Source of the DNA: Methylorubrum populi | Lineage (GTDB): Bacteria; Pseudomonadota; Alphaproteobacteria; Rhizobiales; Beijerinckiaceae | Length of the DNA stretch: 64,000 nucleotides | Direction of reading: 5' to 3' | NCBI RefSeq assembly: GCF_002355515.1 | Contig: NZ_AP014809.1 | Location: 2,504,501-2,568,500, forward strand | Shown here: piece by piece, positions 9,003-18,017 of the stretch | Layout: the number at the start of each line of letters is the position of its first letter | Numbering within the stretch: position 1 is the stretch's first letter | Position numbers and translations under genes: made by a program | Notes under the pieces: generated by a model | Databases searched by the model: none | What the model was told of the DNA's origin: nothing | The model's input: only the letters and a program-made list of their open reading frames with translations

Positions 9003-9954
9003 TCTCGCCCATCAGCTTGCGCTCGCGGGCGAGTTCCGCGAGCCGCTCGATCCGGATGTTCGGGGGCGGCAGGTCGATCACGAAGCGCTCGGCCATCTCG
9101 CCGAGGACGAAATCGGGCCGGACCTCTTCGAGATAGCGCCAGTCGATTCCCGTCGACCACAGGAAATGCACCTCGCGGAAGGTGTCGGCGAAGAGCGCGG
9201 TCAGCGTCGCGACCGGGCTGTGGGCGGTGTGCTGGGCGTAGGAATCGCCGAAGATCACGAGGCGGCGCGGGTCGGCCTTCGGGTCGTCGTTGCGGAACAC
9301 CGCGTGCGTGCCGAGATGAGCATCGCCGCCGCGCCCGAGGGCCTCCATCTCCCGCAGGAGATCGTTGGCGTGGACGCGCCGGGCCCGGCTCGCGAATGCC
9401 GTGCCCTCCGCGAGCTCCGCGCGATGGGGGGCGAACTTGCGGCCGAGATCGCCCGAGAAGGGGAGGGCGGTGCGGTCCCGCCGGGCCTCGATGTCGTCCC
9501 GCGGGCGGACGCCCATCCGCGCCACGACGGTGCGGTAGGCGAGAACGCAGCCCTCAAACGTCCAGTGGGTGTCGGTGCGCAGATAGAGCGGTGGGCCGTC
9601 CTTCGCCGCCCGGAACGCGCCCGCGAGATCGACCCAGGCGCGGGCGCCGGGCGAGGCAGTGAGCCAGCGGGCGAGCCGCAGGGCCGGGGCGCGGGCCGGA
9701 TCGAAGACGAGCTCTTCCGCGCGTTCGGGATGGACGGTGAGCTTTTCCGGGGCGAGGGCGTGGAGGTAGGTCGCGCCGAGCCGGGCACAGCGCCGCACCC
9801 GCGTCTCGATCATCCGCCGCCAGCGCCACAGCGTCGCCCGGGAGACGCCCGGCCGGCCGTATTGCTCCAGCACTCGGTTGTTGCCGCGGATCAGGAACAG
9901 CCAGCCGTCCCGGCCCTCGTACACATCAGCGGCCGGGTCGGGGGCGGAGATCAT
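8917..9954 (-). CDS. AlgJ/AlgX-type SGNH-hydrolase-like protein
   Basis: Protein of 345 residues resembling the SGNH acetyltransferase-like domain of alginate O-acetylation proteins. Visible signatures are YEGRDGWLFLIRGNN (12-26), DTHWT (128-132) and GDSYAQ with the presumed nucleophile Ser238. In the family the DTHW and GDS motifs supply the catalytic triad for moving acetyl groups onto polysaccharide. No exopolysaccharide genes are adjacent, so the acceptor is unknown. There is no clear signal peptide at the ATG start (9952-9954), unusual for a periplasmic enzyme. The C-terminal 40 residues are Pro/Ala-rich and overlap the 3' end of the convergent yihY-like gene. Confidence 0.75.
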   Translation of the reverse strand: MISAPDPAADVYEGRDGWLFLIRGNNRVLEQYGRPGVSRATLWRWRRMIETRVRRCARLGATYLHALAPEKLTVHPERAEELVFDPARAPALRLARWLTASPGARAWVDLAGAFRAAKDGPPLYLRTDTHWTFEGCVLAYRTVVARMGVRPRDDIEARRDRTALPFSGDLGRKFAPHRAELAEGTAFASRARRVHANDLLREMEALGRGGDAHLGTHAVFRNDDPKADPRRLVIFGDSYAQHTAHSPVATLTALFADTFREVHFLWSTGIDWRYLEEVRPDFVLGEMAERFVIDLPPPNIRIERLAELARERKLMGEITAAGSPPAPLPPDAPASAPEAADAAPR

Positions 9955-9990
9955 GGGGTGGTTCTAGCGGGGCGGACGGCCGCCGCCAAA

Positions 9991-10034
9991 CCCTCCCCCT
10001 CTGCGGGGGAGGGGGCCCGCGGAAGGGGGAGGGA
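9991..10034. repeat. GC-rich dispersed intergenic repeat, copy A
   Basis: Core CCCTCCCCCTCTGCGGGGG is followed by a degenerate second arm. A near-identical core occurs at 41804-41826, and the same pattern is found at the right end of the element at 16061-16086. It sits between the stop of cysN and the start of the SGNH gene. GC-rich arms could form a stem. The function is unknown. Confidence 0.6.
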
Positions 10035-10050
10035 TCTGCCGGTGCGTGAC

Positions 10051-11463
10051 CTATCCGCCGAACAGCCGCTTGAGGCCGGCGAGCAGGCCGCCGCTGCGGG
10101 CGGGCTCCTGCGCCTTCGTCTCGGACGCCGTCGGCGCCGGGGCGGAAGCCTTGGGTGCGGCAACGACGGTCTGGACCAGGCCGAGCGCCGCCGTGTCCGT
10201 GGTCTCGCGGTCGATCAGGATCAGGCTGCCGGTGTCGCGGTTCTCGACATACGGATCGACGGCGATCTGACGGTCGAGGGTCAGGGTCACGTCGCCGATA
10301 TCGTTGACCGCGAGCTTGTCGGCCGGGCCGGCCTGCCCGGTCTCCGGGTCGATCCGGCGGTGGACCGCCTTCACCACGGCGTTGACCGTCTGCGTGCCGA
10401 CCTTGGCCCACAGGCTGGCGCCGGGGACGAGATCGGATTCGGCGGCCCAGAACAGGCGCACGTCGAGGCTGTCGGTCAGCGTCAGCGGCGCGTCCGAAGT
10501 CGCGATCACCGCGCCGCGGGAGGCGTCGACCTCGTCGGCGAGCACCAGCGTCACCGACTGTCCCTCGCTCGCCCGCTCCAGATCGCCATCGGCGGTGAAG
10601 ATGCGGGCGATGGTCGAGGTCTTGCCCGAGGGCGCGACGGTGACGGCGTCGCCCGGCGCCACCGAACCGCTCGCGATCAGCCCCGAAAAGCCGCGGAAGT
10701 CGGAATTCGGGCGGTTCACCCACTGCACCGGCATGCGGAAGGCGGCGGCGCGCTCCTCCGACTTAACCGGCACCTCTTCGAGGTAGCGCAGCAGCGGAAC
10801 GCCGTCGTACCAGGTCGCGGCGGTGCCCGGCAGCACGACGTTGTCGCCGTTCTTGGCCGAGAGCGGGATCGCCCGCACCTCGGAAAAGTTCAGCGGCGCG
10901 GCAAATGCCTGGAAGCCCGAGAGGATCGCCTCGAACTTGTCCTGCGACCAGCCGACGAGATCCATCTTGTTGATGGCGAGCGCGACCCGGTGGATGCCGA
11001 GCAGCGAGACCAGCAGCGCGTGGCGCCGGGTCTGGCGGGTCAGCCCGTGGCGGGCGTCTACCAGGATCACGGCGACGTCGGCGGTCGAGGCGCCGGTCGC
11101 CATGTTGCGGGTATACTGCTCGTGGCCGGGGGTATCGGCGACGATGAAGGAGCGCCGGTCGGTCGAGAAGAAGCGATAGGCGACGTCGATGGTGATGCCC
11201 TGCTCGCGCTCGGCCTGGAGCCCGTCGACCAGCAGGGCGAGATCGACCTCGGCCCCCTGCGTGCCGTGCTTGCGCGAATCGCGCTGCAGCGCCGTCACCT
11301 GATCGTCGAAGATCTGCTTGGTGTCGTGCAGGAGCCGCCCGATCAGGGTGGACTTGCCGTCATCGACGGAGCCGCAGGTGATGAAGCGCAGCACTTCCTT
11401 GGACTGATGCTTGCGCAGGAAGGCTTCGTAGCCGAACGCTTCCGGAGACTGATGGATCGTCAT
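10051..11463 (-). CDS. cysN: Sulfate adenylyltransferase subunit 1 (GTPase)
   Basis: GTPase subunit of ATP sulfurylase; with CysD it activates sulfate to adenylyl-sulfate (APS), GTP hydrolysis driving the reaction. EF-Tu-like G domain: P-loop GSVDDGKST (31-39), DTPGHEQY (110-117), NKMD (165-168), then two beta-barrel domains. At 470 residues it lacks the C-terminal APS-kinase domain of CysNC fusions, which fits a pathway using an APS reductase. Instead there is a Pro/Ala/Lys-rich linker ending in an amphipathic GGLLAGLKRLFGG, not part of the standard enzyme. The ATG overlaps the cysD stop (TGATG), so translation is probably coupled. It is the last gene of the cysHDN operon. Confidence 0.95.
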   Translation of the reverse strand: MTIHQSPEAFGYEAFLRKHQSKEVLRFITCGSVDDGKSTLIGRLLHDTKQIFDDQVTALQRDSRKHGTQGAEVDLALLVDGLQAEREQGITIDVAYRFFSTDRRSFIVADTPGHEQYTRNMATGASTADVAVILVDARHGLTRQTRRHALLVSLLGIHRVALAINKMDLVGWSQDKFEAILSGFQAFAAPLNFSEVRAIPLSAKNGDNVVLPGTAATWYDGVPLLRYLEEVPVKSEERAAAFRMPVQWVNRPNSDFRGFSGLIASGSVAPGDAVTVAPSGKTSTIARIFTADGDLERASEGQSVTLVLADEVDASRGAVIATSDAPLTLTDSLDVRLFWAAESDLVPGASLWAKVGTQTVNAVVKAVHRRIDPETGQAGPADKLAVNDIGDVTLTLDRQIAVDPYVENRDTGSLILIDRETTDTAALGLVQTVVAAPKASAPAPTASETKAQEPARSGGLLAGLKRLFGG

Positions 11464-12392
11464 CAGAAGTAGCCCTCCTGCTTCTTGCGCTCCATGGCGC
11501 CGGCGCCGTCCTTGTCGATGACCCGGCCCTGGCGCTCCGAGGTGCGGGCGGCGAGCGTCTCGCCGATGATCTCCGGCAGGGTCGCGGCCGGGCTCTCGAC
11601 CGCGCCGGTCAGCGGGTAGCAGCCGAGCGTGCGGAACCGAACTTTCCGCAGTTCCGGCGTCTCACCGGCTTCGAGCGGCAGCCGCTCGTCGTCCACCATG
11701 ATCAGCTGGCCATCGCGCTCCACCACCGGCCGCTCGGCGGCGAAGTAGAGCGGGACGATCGGAATGTTTTCCTGCTCGATGTAGAGCCAGATATCCAACT
11801 CGGTCCAATTGGACAGCGGGAACACGCGAAAACTCTCGCCGCGCCGCTTCTTGAAATTGTAGAGGTGCCACGGCTCGGCGCGCTGGCGCTTGGGATCCCA
11901 GCGGTGCTGCGCGTTGCGCAAGCTGACGATGCGCTCCTTGGCGCGAGACGCCTCCTCGTCGCGGCGGGCGCCGCCGAAGGCCACGTCGAACTTGTGCTTG
12001 TCGAGCGCCTGACGCAGGGCCTGCGTCTTCATCACGTCGGTATGCACTTCCGAGCCGTGGCTCACCGGGCCGATGCCCTTGGCGAGACCCTCCTGGTTCG
12101 TGTGCACGATGAGTTCGAGGCCGAGTTCCTTCGCGCGCCGGTCGCGGAAGGCGATCATCTCGCGGAACTTCCAGGTCGTGTCGATGTGCATCAGGGGAAA
12201 CGGCAGGCGCCCCGGCGCGAAGGCCTTCAGCGCCAGATGCAGCAGCACCGACGAATCCTTGCCGATCGAGTAGAGCATCACCGGGTTCTCGGCCTCGGCG
12301 ACCGCCTCGCGGAAGATGTGGATGCTCTCGGCCTCCAGGCGCTGGAGATGCGTCAGGCGGGTGCGCGCGGGCGCGGCGACGGCGGCGCTCAT
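11463..12392 (-). CDS. cysD: Sulfate adenylyltransferase subunit 2
   Basis: Catalytic ATP-PPi transferase subunit of ATP sulfurylase, 309 residues, cytoplasmic. The PP-loop SIGKDSS is at 42-48, and the family C-terminus ERKKQEGYF is intact. [19 protein letters not shown] and [18 protein letters not shown] are conserved CysD blocks. The start is ATG 12390-12392 ([13 protein letters not shown]), which shares its A with the cysH stop (TGATG); the cysD stop likewise overlaps the cysN start. The two overlaps make cysH-cysD-cysN a tightly coupled operon. Regulation is expected from the cysH/lrp intergenic region. Confidence 0.95.
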   Translation of the reverse strand: MSAAVAAPARTRLTHLQRLEAESIHIFREAVAEAENPVMLYSIGKDSSVLLHLALKAFAPGRLPFPLMHIDTTWKFREMIAFRDRRAKELGLELIVHTNQEGLAKGIGPVSHGSEVHTDVMKTQALRQALDKHKFDVAFGGARRDEEASRAKERIVSLRNAQHRWDPKRQRAEPWHLYNFKKRRGESFRVFPLSNWTELDIWLYIEQENIPIVPLYFAAERPVVERDGQLIMVDDERLPLEAGETPELRKVRFRTLGCYPLTGAVESPAATLPEIIGETLAARTSERQGRVIDKDGAGAMERKKQEGYF

Positions 12393-13201
12393 CAGACCAG
12401 TTCCCTTCTGTGTTCGCGTAAGGTGGCGGCGCTCGCCGGCTCCTCGAAAGCGGCGGCTTCCTGACCGGGCGCCACGTCGCTTTCGGGCCTGTGCAGATGC
12501 AGGCCGCATTCCTTCTTGGATTCCTGCTCCCACCACCAGCGGCCCGCCCGCTCGTCCTCGCCGATCTTCACGGCGCGGGTGCAGGGGGCGCAGCCGATCG
12601 AGGGGAAGCCGCGGTCGTGCAGGGTGTTGTAGGGGATGAAGTTGTCGCGCACGAAGCGATCGACGTCGGCGCGCGACCAGTCGGCGAGCGGGTTGACCTT
12701 GATCAGGCCGCGGCCCTCGTCGGCCTCGGCCAGCGGCGTGTCGGCCCGGTTGGCGGATTGCCCGGCGCGCAGGCCGGTGAACCACGCCGCCGCGCCCTCC
12801 AGCGCCCGGCCCAGCGGCTCGACCTTGCGGAAGCCGCAGCAGGCCTGCCGCGCGGCGACCGAGTGGCGAAAGCCGTTGATGCCCTCGCGCGCGACGAACT
12901 CTTCTTCCGAAACACGCTCGGGCGCGTAGGCGCGGATGCGGATGCCGTAGGCGGCCTCCGTCTCGGTCCAGACGTCGTAGGTCTCGGGGAAGAGCCGGCC
13001 GGTATCGAGCGTGACGATCTCCGTGCGGCCCTTGTTCAGGGCGAGCGCATGCGTGAGCGCCTGATCCTCGATGCCGAGGCTGGTTGTGAAGACGAGCCGG
13101 CCCGGGATGCGGTCCTCGACGAGGCGGATGCGCCCCCGGAGGTCCAGCCCCGCCATCTCCCCGGCGAGGTCCCCGGCCGCCCGGACGAGGGCAGCGGTCA
13201 T
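12392..13201 (-). CDS. cysH: Assimilatory APS reductase (phosphoadenylyl-sulfate reductase family)
   Basis: Reduces activated sulfate to sulfite with thioredoxin as electron donor. Cysteines are present in the [4Fe-4S] arrangement: Cys121-Cys122 ([12 protein letters not shown]) and Cys204-x2-Cys207 (IGCAPCTRA). This pattern marks enzymes that accept APS directly, in contrast to the cluster-free PAPS reductases of enteric bacteria. The active-site cysteine is Cys232 in the ECGLH motif, here followed by a 37-residue tail. At 269 residues it is slightly long because of that tail. It starts at ATG 13199-13201 and heads the cysHDN operon, with a candidate operator about 40 bases upstream. Confidence 0.93.
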   Translation of the reverse strand: MTAALVRAAGDLAGEMAGLDLRGRIRLVEDRIPGRLVFTTSLGIEDQALTHALALNKGRTEIVTLDTGRLFPETYDVWTETEAAYGIRIRAYAPERVSEEEFVAREGINGFRHSVAARQACCGFRKVEPLGRALEGAAAWFTGLRAGQSANRADTPLAEADEGRGLIKVNPLADWSRADVDRFVRDNFIPYNTLHDRGFPSIGCAPCTRAVKIGEDERAGRWWWEQESKKECGLHLHRPESDVAPGQEAAAFEEPASAATLREHRRELV

Positions 13202-13241
13202 GTGCGTAAATTCGGTTGCCTGCTTGTCGGAGTTCTGAGAT

Positions 13242-13257
13242 GTTCGCTATAACGAAC
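13242..13257. promoter_or_regulatory. Candidate operator in the cysH/lrp intergenic region
   Basis: Near-perfect palindrome GTTCGCTATAACGAAC between the divergent cysH operon and the Lrp-family gene. The site 14002-14017 before cysJ (GTTCTTTAAAACGGAC) matches it at 12 of 16 positions. A shared regulator of both halves of the sulfate pathway is inferred; which protein binds is not known. The rest of the 247-base intergenic region shows no other clear motif. Confidence 0.5.
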
Positions 13258-13448
13258 GCTGTCAAGGCGTAGGGCCCGCCGCGAACGCAATTCACCGCTG
13301 CGGCGCGAATGGCACGGCAACGGTTGCCGCGGCGGATCGTTGCCCGACTAGAAAAGAATCTTCTCAGTGCGGCGCCAGAACTGGCCTGTCGCGGCGCTTC
13401 GGAAGCCGCCCACGAGCGCATCCTCGCCACCAGCTTCGGAGAGGCCCC

Positions 13449-13952
13449 TTGGACTCGATCGACCTGAAGATCCTCGCGCTCCTGCAGAAGGATGCCACGC
13501 TCTCCATCGCCGCCATCGGCGAGCAGGTCGGGCTGTCGCAGACGCCCTGCTGGAAGCGGATCCAGCGCCTTGAGGCCGACGGCGTGATCGACCGACGCGT
13601 GGCCGTGCTCGATCCGGTCAAGCTCGGCCTTGGCCTCACCGTCTTTGTCTCCATCGAGACCGCCGACCATTCCAAGGACTGGCTCGAGCAATTCGCCGAC
13701 CGAATCTCGGCCATGCCGGAAGTGCTCGAATTCTACCGGATGGCCGGCGACGTCGACTACATGCTGCGCGTCGTCGTGGCCGACATGGCGGCCTACGACA
13801 CCTTCTATAAGAACCTGATCGCGACGCTTCCTCTCAAGAATGTGACCTCGCGCTTCGCCATGGAGAAGGTGAAGTCGACCACCGCCCTACCGCTGCCGGT
13901 CCCCCCGCCACGGGGGCGCTCCGAGCCGAGGCTCTCGGTGGTTGGGGAATAA
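13449..13952 (+). CDS. Lrp/AsnC family transcriptional regulator
   Basis: Feast/famine-type regulator of 167 residues. N-terminal winged helix-turn-helix (residues 2-50: [14 protein letters not shown] and [18 protein letters not shown]), then the RAM ligand-binding and oligomerisation domain, to about residue 145. The start is TTG 13449, supported by GGAGAGG just upstream. The last 20 residues are Pro/Arg-rich and not family-like; they look like extension into formerly non-coding DNA. It is transcribed divergently from cysHDN and ahead of cysJ, so control of sulfur or cysteine metabolism is a reasonable inference, as for DecR/CyuR-like members of the family. The ligand is unknown. A T-rich tract follows the stop codon. 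Confidence 0.9.
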   Translation: MDSIDLKILALLQKDATLSIAAIGEQVGLSQTPCWKRIQRLEADGVIDRRVAVLDPVKLGLGLTVFVSIETADHSKDWLEQFADRISAMPEVLEFYRMAGDVDYMLRVVVADMAAYDTFYKNLIATLPLKNVTSRFAMEKVKSTTALPLPVPPPRGRSEPRLSVVGE

Positions 13953-14001
13953 TTTTCTTTTTTGCGACGCAACAACGAACAATCTCTTCTCTCTGCGGGG
14001 C

Positions 14002-14017
14002 GTTCTTTAAAACGGAC
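14002..14017. promoter_or_regulatory. Candidate operator before cysJ
   Basis: GTTCTTTAAAACGGAC, 36 bases before the cysJ start, resembles the palindrome 13242-13257 before cysH. It is followed by a direct repeat GACGTT-TC-GACGTT. Its position fits a transcription-factor site at the cysJ promoter; this is inference from similarity and context. Confidence 0.42.
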
Positions 14018-14052
14018 GTTTCGACGTTGACAGCGGCGCTCCGGCGGACGAC

Positions 14053-15840
14053 ATGGCACCCACGATGTCCAGGCAAGCACTCCTCCCCCGCACGGCTCCG
14101 TTCGGAGACCAGGAACGGGCTCATCTCGACGCGGCGCTCGGCGCGGCGACGCCGATCCAGCGCGCGTGGCTGACCGGCTTCCTCGCCGGGCTCGACGCGG
14201 CGTCCGGCCAGCCGGCCGCGGCGGCGCCCGCCCCCATCGCGCCCCCCAAGGCCGCCGAGCCGCTGACGATCCTGTTCGCGTCCGAATCGGGCAACTCGGA
14301 AAAGCTCGCGAGCGACGTGGGCAAGCTCGCGCGCAAGCAGGGCTTCAAGCCGAAGGTCGTCGATTTCGCAGACCTCGACCTCGCCACGCTGCCGAAGGCC
14401 GGCAAGGTCATCGCCATCGCCGCGACCTGGGGCGAGGGCGAGCCGCCGGCCCGCGCGGTGCGCGCCTATGGCGAGCTGATGGGCGATGCGGCGCCGCGGC
14501 TGGAGGGCGTGCAGTTCGGCGTGCTGGCGCTCGGCGATACGAGCTACGCGGAGTTCTGCGCGATCGGAAAGGCGCTCGATGCCCGCTTCGAGGCGCTCGG
14601 CGCCAAGCGCGCCTATGACCGTGCCGATCTCGACCTCGATTTCGAGAAGCCGGCGGCCGACTGGATCAAGGGCGCGCTGAAGGCGCTGGCCCCGGCCGAG
14701 GCCCCGAGCGACAACGTCGTGGCGGTCGATTTCCGCGCCGGCAGCGAGGATGAGGACGCCGAGGTCAGCCGCGAGCCGGTGGTGGTCGAGGTGATCGACC
14801 ACGTGAACCTCAACTCCTCGCGCTCCGACAAGGAGACGATCCACCTCGCCCTCGAATTCGAGGACGGGGCGCCGGCCTACGAGCCAGGCGATTCGCTGGA
14901 GATCTTTCCGGAGAACGACCCGCAGCTCGTGGACGAGATCCTGCGCGCGACAGGGCTGTCCGGTGACGAGGGCCTGCGCCGGGCCCTGCTCGCCGAGCGC
15001 GACATCACCACGCTGTCGTCCACCACGGTCGAGCGCTTCGCCAAGGCCACGGGCCATGCGGACGCGAAAGCATTCGCGGAGAGCGGCGAGGTGAAGGCCT
15101 GGATCGAGGGCCGGCACCTGATCGACCTGATCGAGCGCTTCCCCGCCGAGCTGACCGCCGAGCATCTCAACACCGTGACCCGGCCGCTGCCGCCGCGGGC
15201 CTATTCCATCGCCTCGTCGCGCAAGGAAGTCGGCGACGAGGTCCACCTCACCATCGCCGCCGTGCGCTACGAGACCCACGGCCGCGCCCGGTCCGGCGTC
15301 GCCTCGGTGCATGTGGCCGACCGCATCAAGAACGGCGCCAAGCTGCGGGTGCGGGTGAAGCCGAACAAGCACTTCCGCCTGCCCTCGGACGGCTCCACCG
15401 ACATCATCATGGTCGGCCCCGGCACCGGCGTCGCCCCGTTCCGCGCCTTCGTGCAGGAGCGCCGCGCCACCGAGGCACCCGGCCGCTCGTGGCTGTTCTT
15501 CGGCGACCGCCACTTCACCCACGACTTCCTGTACCAGCTCGAATGGCAGGACGCGCTGGAGGACGGCTCGCTCGCCAAGATCGACGTGGCCTTCTCCCGC
15601 GACCAGCCGGAGAAGGTCTACGTGCAGGACCGGATCGACCAGAACGCCGCCGAGGTGGTGGCGTGGCTCGACGGCGGCGCCCATTTCTACGTCTGCGGTG
15701 ATGCCAAGAACATGGCGCGTGACGTGCGCGCCGCGGTGGTGCGGGCCTTCGAGACCGTGAAGGGCCTGAGCAGCGCCGATGCCGAGGCGCATGTCGCCTC
15801 GCTGGAGCGGGCCAAGCGCTACCAGCAGGACGTTTACTGA
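14053..15840 (+). CDS. cysJ: Sulfite reductase flavoprotein (alpha-subunit type)
   Basis: Moves electrons from NADPH through FAD and FMN to the sulfite reductase haemoprotein. The domain order is classic: flavodoxin (FMN loop SESGNS 77-82), FAD-binding FR-type domain (RAYS 382-385) and an NADPH-binding domain (GPGTGVAPFR 455-464), ending in the typical C-terminal Tyr (RYQQDVY). Length 595 residues is near the enteric CysJ. A Pro/Ala linker at 52-70 precedes the FMN domain. The start is ATG 14053; ATG 14065 is an alternative. It lies between the Lrp gene and cysI, separated from cysI by the MITE-like element. A relative acting with a nitrite/sulfite reductase of different donor use is possible but less likely. 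Confidence 0.85.
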   Translation: MAPTMSRQALLPRTAPFGDQERAHLDAALGAATPIQRAWLTGFLAGLDAASGQPAAAAPAPIAPPKAAEPLTILFASESGNSEKLASDVGKLARKQGFKPKVVDFADLDLATLPKAGKVIAIAATWGEGEPPARAVRAYGELMGDAAPRLEGVQFGVLALGDTSYAEFCAIGKALDARFEALGAKRAYDRADLDLDFEKPAADWIKGALKALAPAEAPSDNVVAVDFRAGSEDEDAEVSREPVVVEVIDHVNLNSSRSDKETIHLALEFEDGAPAYEPGDSLEIFPENDPQLVDEILRATGLSGDEGLRRALLAERDITTLSSTTVERFAKATGHADAKAFAESGEVKAWIEGRHLIDLIERFPAELTAEHLNTVTRPLPPRAYSIASSRKEVGDEVHLTIAAVRYETHGRARSGVASVHVADRIKNGAKLRVRVKPNKHFRLPSDGSTDIIMVGPGTGVAPFRAFVQERRATEAPGRSWLFFGDRHFTHDFLYQLEWQDALEDGSLAKIDVAFSRDQPEKVYVQDRIDQNAAEVVAWLDGGAHFYVCGDAKNMARDVRAAVVRAFETVKGLSSADAEAHVASLERAKRYQQDVY

Positions 15841-15849
15841 AGTTCACCT

Positions 15850-16086
15850 AGCCCTCCCCCCGACAGATCTTGGGCTTGCCCAAGGTCTGCAATAGGGTTG
15901 CCCAAATCGGGCAAGCCCGATTTGGTTGGGGGTAGGGTGCCGAGCGCAGCGAGGCGGGAGAGGGGCAGCGCGACGGCGCCGAGGAAGGCGCGGCCCGTGC
16001 TGTCGAAACTTTTCCGGATAGGGCGCTCCCCTCTCCCGACCCTCGCCGACGCGAGGGCCACCCTCCCCCGCAGAGGGGGGAGGGCT
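15850..16086. repeat. MITE-like element with 12-bp terminal inverted repeats
   Basis: A 237-base intergenic element begins with AGCCCTCCCCCC (15850-15861) and ends with its exact reverse complement GGGGGGAGGGCT (16075-16086). Inside is a strong hairpin CCAAATCGGG / CCCGATTTGG with a 4-nt loop. It encodes no recognisable protein and no target-site duplication is evident. It fills nearly all of the space between the cysJ stop and the cysI start, ending 22 bases before the cysI ATG. Its right end resembles the repeats at 9991 and 41804. Confidence 0.6.
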
Positions 16087-16108
16087 GAGTGCGAAACGGA
16101 TCACCGCC

Positions 16109-17947
16109 ATGGACGACCACAAGCCGATCGACACCCCTGACGGCCCCGCCGTGGACACGCCCGGCATCGGCGCGCACCGCTACGAGACGCCGCCGACCGA
16201 CCGTCCGATCACGGAGGCCGAGGCCGCGCGCGCCGCGGGGCTCGCGCATAACGAGCACCTGAAGATCGCTAGCCGCTACCTGCGCGGGGGCTTGGCCGAC
16301 GGGCTCCTCAAGCACGCCACCGGCGCAATCTCTGAGGACGACGGCCAACTCGTCAAGTTCCACGGCATGTACATGCAGGACGACCGGGACATCCGGGCGG
16401 AGCGCACCAAGAAGAAGCTCGAGAAGGCCTACAGCTTCATGATCCGCCTGCGCATCGCGGGCGGCGTCGTGACGCCGAAGCAGTGGCTGATCCTCGACGA
16501 CATCGCCACGACCTATGCCGGCGGGGCCCTGCGCGCGACCACGCGCCAGACGTTCCAGTATCACGGCGTGATCAAGTCGAACCTCAAGCGCACCATGGCG
16601 GCGATCAACTCGGCGCTGCTCGACACCATCGCGGCCTGCGGCGACGTCAACCGCAACGTCATGGCGGCGACAAACCCGGCTCAGGCCGGCGCGCACCAGG
16701 CCGCGCTCAAGCTCGCCAAGGACATCTCCGACACCCTGCTGCCGAAGACCGGCGCGTGGCGTGAGATCTGGCTCGACGGTGAGCGCGTGGTCGGCGGCGA
16801 GGATGAGGCGGAGATCGAGCCGATCTACGGCAAGACCTACCTGCCGCGGAAGTTCAAGACCGTGGTCGCGGTGCCGCCCTCGAACGAGGTCGACATCTTC
16901 GCCCACGATCTCGGCTTCATCGCCATCCTCGACAAGAAGAACCGGGTGACGGGCTGGAACGTGACTGTCGGCGGCGGCATGGGCATGACCCATGGCGAGA
17001 CCGACACCTTCCCCCGCACCGCCGACGTGCTCGGCTTCGTGAAGCCCGAGGATGCGCTAAAGGCGGCCGAAGCGGTGATGACGGTCCAGCGCGACTGGGG
17101 CAACCGCAAGAACCGCAAGAACGCCCGGCTCAAATACACGATCGAGCGGTTCGGCCTCGACGCCTTCCGGGCGGAGGTCGAGAAGCGCATCGGCAAGAAG
17201 CTCGGCGAACCCAAGCCCTTCACCTTCGAGAACAACGGCGACCGCTACGGCTGGGTCGAGGGCGAGGACGGACGCCACCACCTGACGCTCTACGTGCCGT
17301 CGGGCCGGATCAAGGACATCGACGGCGGTCCGCAATTCCTCTCGGGCCTGCGCCGCATCGCCGAGGTGCACGAGGGTGATTTCCGCCTCACCGGCAACCA
17401 GAACGTCATCATCGCCAACGTGCCGGCGGGCAAGAAGCCTGAGATCGACGCGCTGGTCGACGAGTACGGCCTGACCCGGGGCGCCTCGGCGATCCGCCGC
17501 AACGCGCTCGCCTGCGTGGCGCTGCCGACCTGCGGGCTGGCGCTGGCCGAGAGCGAGCGCTACCTGCCCGACCTGCTCACCGAGTTGGAGGAGAGCCTCG
17601 CCCGCCACGGGCTGCAGGACGAGCCCATCACGATCCGCTCGACCGGCTGCCCCAATGGCTGCGCCCGGCCGTTCATCTCGGAAATCGGCCTCGTCGGCCG
17701 CGGCCCCGAGCGCTACCACCTCTATCTCGGCGCCGCCTTCGACGGCTCCCGGCTGAGCAAGCTCTACCGCGAAGATGTGCTGGCCAGCGAGATCAAGGAC
17801 ACGCTGGAGCCGCTGTTCGCCGCCTACGCCAAGGACCGGCAGCCGGGCGAGCATTTCGGCGATTTCGTGATCCGCGCCGGCTTCGTGGCCAAGACGAGCA
17901 ACGGGCCGGACTTCCACGAGCGGACGGGTCCGCTGCGGGCGGCGTGA
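16109..17947 (+). CDS. cysI: Sulfite reductase haemoprotein (nitrite/sulfite reductase family)
   Basis: Reduces sulfite to sulfide by six electrons using sirohaem coupled to a [4Fe-4S] cluster. The four cluster cysteines are visible: Cys469-x5-Cys475 (CVALPTCG) and Cys514-x3-Cys518 (TGCPNGCARP), the latter also bridging to sirohaem. Two ferredoxin-like nitrite/sulfite reductase repeats are present, with FQYHG and GNQNVI segments. Length 612 residues exceeds the enteric CysI by about 40, mostly in the N-terminus. The start is ATG 16109, which lies just past the inserted element; no strong ribosome-binding site is seen. The flavoprotein gene cysJ directly upstream is the presumed partner. The usual neighbours cysG and DUF2849 are not in this window. 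Confidence 0.9.
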   Translation: MDDHKPIDTPDGPAVDTPGIGAHRYETPPTDRPITEAEAARAAGLAHNEHLKIASRYLRGGLADGLLKHATGAISEDDGQLVKFHGMYMQDDRDIRAERTKKKLEKAYSFMIRLRIAGGVVTPKQWLILDDIATTYAGGALRATTRQTFQYHGVIKSNLKRTMAAINSALLDTIAACGDVNRNVMAATNPAQAGAHQAALKLAKDISDTLLPKTGAWREIWLDGERVVGGEDEAEIEPIYGKTYLPRKFKTVVAVPPSNEVDIFAHDLGFIAILDKKNRVTGWNVTVGGGMGMTHGETDTFPRTADVLGFVKPEDALKAAEAVMTVQRDWGNRKNRKNARLKYTIERFGLDAFRAEVEKRIGKKLGEPKPFTFENNGDRYGWVEGEDGRHHLTLYVPSGRIKDIDGGPQFLSGLRRIAEVHEGDFRLTGNQNVIIANVPAGKKPEIDALVDEYGLTRGASAIRRNALACVALPTCGLALAESERYLPDLLTELEESLARHGLQDEPITIRSTGCPNGCARPFISEIGLVGRGPERYHLYLGAAFDGSRLSKLYREDVLASEIKDTLEPLFAAYAKDRQPGEHFGDFVIRAGFVAKTSNGPDFHERTGPLRAA

Positions 17948-17960
17948 CGGCTTTTTCCAC

Positions 17961-17994
17961 GCGCACGGCCGGGGCGAAGTCTCCGGCCGTGCGC
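17961..17994. terminator. Bidirectional hairpin between cysI and panC
   Basis: Perfect 12-bp inverted repeat GCGCACGGCCGG / CCGGCCGTGCGC with a 10-nt loop, between two convergent genes. On the minus strand it is followed by GTGGAAAAAG rather than a T-run, so termination may not be purely intrinsic. Confidence 0.55.
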
Positions 17995-18017
17995 GGCCGT
18001 AACCTTGTCGAGCCGCT

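Noticed and set aside
9166..11472. 768-residue plus-strand open frame
   Set aside because: Antisense to the SGNH protein and cysN; a GC-rich shadow with no recognisable motif.
16109..17947. Assimilatory nitrite reductase
   Set aside because: The neighbours (cysJ, cysHDN, divergent Lrp gene) support sulfite as substrate, and no nitrate genes are near.
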